A stretch of 64,000 bases of DNA from Marinitoga lauensis (GTDB lineage Bacteria > Thermotogota > Thermotogae > Petrotogales > Petrotogaceae): assembly GCF_004135675.1 (NCBI RefSeq), contig NZ_QHLX01000004.1:186001-250000 (forward strand), written 5' to 3'. Both the position numbers and the translations under genes were made by a program. Under the pieces are notes generated by a model. The model did no database searches. It was not told the origin of the DNA and worked only from the letters and a program-made list of their open reading frames with translations. Numbering within the stretch: position 1 is the stretch's first letter; every line of letters begins with the position of its first letter. This document shows, piece by piece, positions 60,769-64,000 of this stretch.

Positions 60769-62961
60769 TTAATCTTGCATTTCTTTTAATTTTTTAGCAA
60801 TAAATGTTGCAACATGTGCTCCTTTTGTTCCTCTTCCAAATCCTGCATCCATTCCGTTTTCCTTTGCCATATCATCATTTAATTGAGTTCCGCCAACAAT
60901 AATCATTAATTTATTCCTTACACCTTTTTCAATAGCCAATTGATGTAATTTCTTCATATTTTCCACATGAACATCATTATGTGTAACAATCATGGAAGCC
61001 AATATAGCCTGTGCTCCGTATTCTATAGCAGCATCTATCATTTTTTCTGGTGGAACACTGGTACCAAGGTATTCATATTTAATTCCATATTTTTCTATAC
61101 CGCCGTGCTTAATATCTAATATTTCCCTTATACCAACATTATGTTCATCATTTCCTACTGTACCAGCTACTACCTTTACTTTATGTTTTGCAAAGAATTC
61201 AAATAATTCATCATCTGACATAACCTCTGGTTTTTGAGGTAATACCAATTCATCTTTCTTTATTGCAAATGGAACCTTAGCCTTTAATTCAACATATGTT
61301 GCTTCTGTTGGATGAAGAACTGTTTTTGAAATAACCTGTGCATCTTCAAGTCCCATTCTTTTACAAATTTCAAGTGCTGCAGCTTCTGCATATTCCTCTG
61401 ATTCAGGAATTGTCATATCAAGTTGAATATAACCGTCATAGCTCCATTCAACCTCTGGTTTTATTAAATTATTTTCTCTATACTCTCTTATTTTATCCAA
61501 TCTTTTATATACATTATCTTCATCATCTAATTCATCTATGTATTGAATTTTATCAGGGTTACATAATGTACATCCACCTATTAAATCACATGGTTTTTCT
61601 AAACCTTCTGGTAAATTATTATATCCAAAGTGATGACAAACCGGTGCCATATAATCCTTATCTCTTGGAACTACAGTTCCTGCTCCAATGCCGCCATCTT
61701 TCTTTCTTACTATACCATCGCCCATTCTTTCAGGATATTCTCCATTATCAACAAACATTCCATTTTCTACTGCCTCAAAGTATCCGCCCATTTCAACTAT
61801 TTCTTCAAGCATTAATATAGCTCTCATTTTTAACTCTCTTACTTTTTCTCTTACATTATCCCAATTTACCTGAACCATTTCTTTTATTCCATCAAGTGCT
61901 ATTAATGTATGTTTAGCAGTTTCTACCCCTCTAATAGAATTAATATGCCATGGAACATTTCTTCCTTCATCTGGAGTAATTGTTGATTGAATATCTGCTT
62001 TTGTTAATCTGGAAATTAATGTATCCAATACATGTATTCTTGTTGCGTCAAATAAGTCTGATTCAATATATCTTGTATTCATTTGAGCTCTGAATTTATA
62101 ATCCTTAAATAATTCTCTTATTGTTAGAGCATATACAAAGTTTAATCTGAATTCTGGTGTTGGTGAAACTATTGGTGGAACTGTTGATAATGCTATATTT
62201 TCTTTTTTCATTCCTGCTTTAACTGAATACAATGAATTAATTGCATGTTGTACCAATAATTCCGGCATAACCTTCCATGCAAACTTTGCTGATGCATTTG
62301 CATTATGAGCACCATCTATTTGAAGCATGTCAACAGATGCCATGATTTTCTTTGCAACTGCAGCATCAACAAATGATCTAATCATGTTAATTCCTCTATA
62401 TAATACATTATATTGAGGGTCCTGGTGAGCTCCGTTTACTCCTTCTTCTGCAAATAATACTGCAACTTCTGGACCTGCAACACCAGAAACATAGCTATGG
62501 AAATTAATAGGTCTTCCTACTTCTTCTTCTATTAAGTCTAAAGCCTTTCTTGAAGCTCTTAATTGTTTTCTTGTTATAGGAATTCCACCTATACCTTCTG
62601 GAGTTCCTTCAATTAAGCCATCCATATGACTTTGACCCAATGTTCTAATAACCATTATATGGTCCGCACCATGCCATGCAGCCATTCTCATTCTTCTAAT
62701 ATCTTCTTCAAATCTACCTGAAGCAATTTCTGATGTAATAACTTCCTGAGGTTGTGGATCTATATTTTTGAAATAATGTGCCGCTGGTAAAGCTACAAAA
62801 TTCTTTAATGGTTTGCTTATTTCATAATATTCAAAATCACCAATTTTTGTCTTTGGAGGTAATTTTTCTCTCCATGTCCAGCCTTTTCTTTTTGGTCTGT
62901 ATTTATCTAAATCCTTTAAAATTTCTTCTACATCTAATTTTTTATTAGGCTCAAGTTTCAT
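60769..62961 (-). CDS. oraE: D-ornithine 4,5-aminomutase, large subunit
   Basis: 730 residues, the expected length, intact. PLP/TIM-barrel part (KFAWKVMPELLVQHAINSLYSV, STVPPIVSPTPEF) followed by a cobalamin domain with GNDEHNVGIREI (DxHxxG; His607 is the lower axial ligand) and MIIVGGTQLNDD. Converts D-ornithine to 2,4-diaminopentanoate with adenosylcobalamin and PLP. Its start follows oraS with a 1-nt overlap. Confidence 0.95.
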   Translation of the reverse strand: MKLEPNKKLDVEEILKDLDKYRPKRKGWTWREKLPPKTKIGDFEYYEISKPLKNFVALPAAHYFKNIDPQPQEVITSEIASGRFEEDIRRMRMAAWHGADHIMVIRTLGQSHMDGLIEGTPEGIGGIPITRKQLRASRKALDLIEEEVGRPINFHSYVSGVAGPEVAVLFAEEGVNGAHQDPQYNVLYRGINMIRSFVDAAVAKKIMASVDMLQIDGAHNANASAKFAWKVMPELLVQHAINSLYSVKAGMKKENIALSTVPPIVSPTPEFRLNFVYALTIRELFKDYKFRAQMNTRYIESDLFDATRIHVLDTLISRLTKADIQSTITPDEGRNVPWHINSIRGVETAKHTLIALDGIKEMVQVNWDNVREKVRELKMRAILMLEEIVEMGGYFEAVENGMFVDNGEYPERMGDGIVRKKDGGIGAGTVVPRDKDYMAPVCHHFGYNNLPEGLEKPCDLIGGCTLCNPDKIQYIDELDDEDNVYKRLDKIREYRENNLIKPEVEWSYDGYIQLDMTIPESEEYAEAAALEICKRMGLEDAQVISKTVLHPTEATYVELKAKVPFAIKKDELVLPQKPEVMSDDELFEFFAKHKVKVVAGTVGNDEHNVGIREILDIKHGGIEKYGIKYEYLGTSVPPEKMIDAAIEYGAQAILASMIVTHNDVHVENMKKLHQLAIEKGVRNKLMIIVGGTQLNDDMAKENGMDAGFGRGTKGAHVATFIAKKLKEMQD

Positions 62962-63332
62962 TATTTATCGCCTCCATGAACAAAGATTCTTTCTACGTCA
63001 TCCCAGTATTTACCCGCTATCAAGTCTCTTCCTGCCTGTATATAATCAATATTATGCTCTTTAGCTATTGTGTATACAATATTCCCTGCACCTTTTCCTA
63101 AGATATGTTTTTCAAAGAATTTATCAACTAAAGCTTTGGCTTCCATTGAATTAAAACCCATTCTTAAAAGTACAGATCTTTCTACAGAAGGTGATGTATG
63201 TGTTGAAGCTAAATCTATTAATGGATCTACAACTTTTTCCACTAAATCCCAGAAATATTTATCTAGTTCTTCATCTGTCATATTCATCAAATGTTTAGCT
63301 CTTTCTTCAAAATCTGATTTTCTTGGTTCCAT
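62961..63332 (-). CDS. oraS: D-ornithine 4,5-aminomutase, small subunit
   Basis: 123 residues, matching OraS length. Helical throughout (KSDFEERAKHLMNMTDEELDKYFWDL..). It overlaps ortB and oraE by 1 nt on either side. Structural partner that holds the large subunit of the mutase. Confidence 0.92.
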   Translation of the reverse strand: MEPRKSDFEERAKHLMNMTDEELDKYFWDLVEKVVDPLIDLASTHTSPSVERSVLLRMGFNSMEAKALVDKFFEKHILGKGAGNIVYTIAKEHNIDYIQAGRDLIAGKYWDDVERIFVHGGDK

Positions 63333-64000
63333 TACAACATTACCTCCTTAATAAGTTTTTCAACTTCTTCTTTGGTTATTCTCAAATCTTCTGCTATAAA
63401 TTCTTTTTCTTTTTCTGTGTATTCGGTTTTTCCATATCTTTTTTTAAGCTCTTTAATGTAAGACTTTCTTAATTTCTCTAATGGATATTTTATTACCCCA
63501 ATTTTCGATGGATGATCTGGTAATACAATATTTTTTCCAGGAATATCTTCTTTAATTGGATCACCAAATTTAATTTCAATGCCGTTTTCTTTTGCAAATG
63601 TCAATTGTGCAGAAGGCAGCTTACCTGCTCCTGTATATTCAGTTTCATTTACAACTATTATCTGATCTTCATTCATTTCCATAGCTAAAGCAAATGCTGC
63701 AGCTAAAGATGTATTTCCAGCAGGTCCTCTTTGCATTCCTTCTATATTCGCAAGCATTTCTGTGATATAGAAAACTTCACCTTGAGTAACCAATACATAT
63801 TCATCCATATATCTTAATGGCCTTGCAGCATTTCTTGGTACATCTGATCTATCAGGAAATGTAGCAAAAGGTATTCCAAAGCCGGTATGACCTGTTGTAA
63901 AAGATTTTTTATTAAAATCATTATCTGATGCCATATGTAATCCATGCAAATCCACACTGGCACCTATGATTTTGGTATCAGTTGCTCCTACCTTTTTAAG
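63332..64000 (-). CDS. ortB: 2-amino-4-oxopentanoate thiolase, subunit OrtB (N-terminus off the right edge)
   Basis: The frame is open from the window edge to the stop at 63332, 222 residues, about half of the usual length. PLP-type II features: GASVDLHGLHMASDN, TGHTGFGIPFATFPDRSD, RGPAGNTSLAAAFALA and TEYTGAGKLPS. With OrtA it cleaves 2-amino-4-oxopentanoate with CoA to alanine and acetyl-CoA, the last step of ornithine oxidation. The order ortB-oraS-oraE is that of clostridial ornithine operons; ortA and ord should lie beyond the edge. Confidence 0.92.
   Translation of the reverse strand, partial: LKKVGATDTKIIGASVDLHGLHMASDNDFNKKSFTTGHTGFGIPFATFPDRSDVPRNAARPLRYMDEYVLVTQGEVFYITEMLANIEGMQRGPAGNTSLAAAFALAMEMNEDQIIVVNETEYTGAGKLPSAQLTFAKENGIEIKFGDPIKEDIPGKNIVLPDHPSKIGVIKYPLEKLRKSYIKELKKRYGKTEYTEKEKEFIAEDLRITKEEVEKLIKEVML

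Noticed and set aside
1..64000. CRISPR arrays, tRNA or rRNA genes, phage or full insertion sequences
   Set aside because: I saw no regularly spaced repeats, no tRNA-like cloverleaf with CCA-end context, no rRNA signature and no transposase or integrase in any frame.

Overview
The window is AT-rich (roughly 30 percent GC by eye), with strong AGGAGG-type ribosome sites, some TTG and GTG starts and tightly packed operons. Gene content suggests a fermentative anaerobic member of the Thermotogota, perhaps Marinitoga- or Petrotoga-like: paired Mrp/ferredoxin ATPases with NifX-like proteins and glycine-rich DUF5320-type proteins, D-ornithine fermentation, and several radical-SAM systems. The organism call is an inference. 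About thirty genes are split by +1/-1 frame breaks. Every break I resolved is cured by adding one base to a short homopolymer, so I annotate them as single genes with probable sequencing deletions, not as pseudogenes.

Layout. 1-5.9 kb (minus): a membrane HD-GYP sensor cut by the left edge, a GAF-GGDEF membrane protein and two alpha/beta hydrolases. 5.9-8.9 kb: a NYN-type nuclease, PepT and an HAD phosphatase. 9.1-14.7 kb: exported proteins of an unrecognised family, a C45-like Ntn hydrolase and a decayed gene copy. 14.8-17.3 kb: a HI0074/MNT nucleotidyltransferase pair, a DegT sugar aminotransferase and its winged-helix/Rossmann regulator. 17.5-22.7 kb: one long plus-strand Fe-S operon (glycine-rich proteins, two Mrp ATPases, two NifX-like proteins, a ferredoxin with a glycine-rich tail, and an FMN/FAD/Fe-S oxidoreductase).

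22.75-28.36 kb is an accessory island between two identical 36-bp terminators. It carries an apparently undescribed RiPP cassette: a 30-residue precursor without cysteine, an MFS exporter, two radical-SAM proteins and a PqqD-like recognition protein, preceded by a promoter-like site whose spacer is a T tract. A second small unit follows, with a bacteriocin-like peptide and two small membrane proteins.

28.4-34.3 kb (minus) resembles the enteric ygeW-ygeY-hyuA-ssnA purine/urate-catabolism cluster, ending in a PreA-like dihydropyrimidine dehydrogenase subunit. After endonuclease III, 35.2-53.2 kb is a surface-glycan operon: a long two-domain glycosyltransferase, CDP-sugar genes rfbF, rfbG and rfbH, a NeuB-SAF-cupin fusion, an FkbM methyltransferase, three radical-SAM enzymes, an iron alcohol dehydrogenase, a C-methyltransferase-like protein, an SDR enzyme, a YerE-like ThDP enzyme and an HAD phosphatase. 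A shared 'WGAG' Rossmann module recurs on four of these proteins and on the regulator at 17 kb.

53.2-59.7 kb holds TldD/TldE, a MalY/PatB-type PLP enzyme, oleate hydratase and a TetR regulator. 59.8-60.6 kb has two small membrane proteins, followed by a 100-bp imperfect palindrome. The right edge (minus) is the D-ornithine pathway: oraE, oraS and the C-terminal half of ortB.
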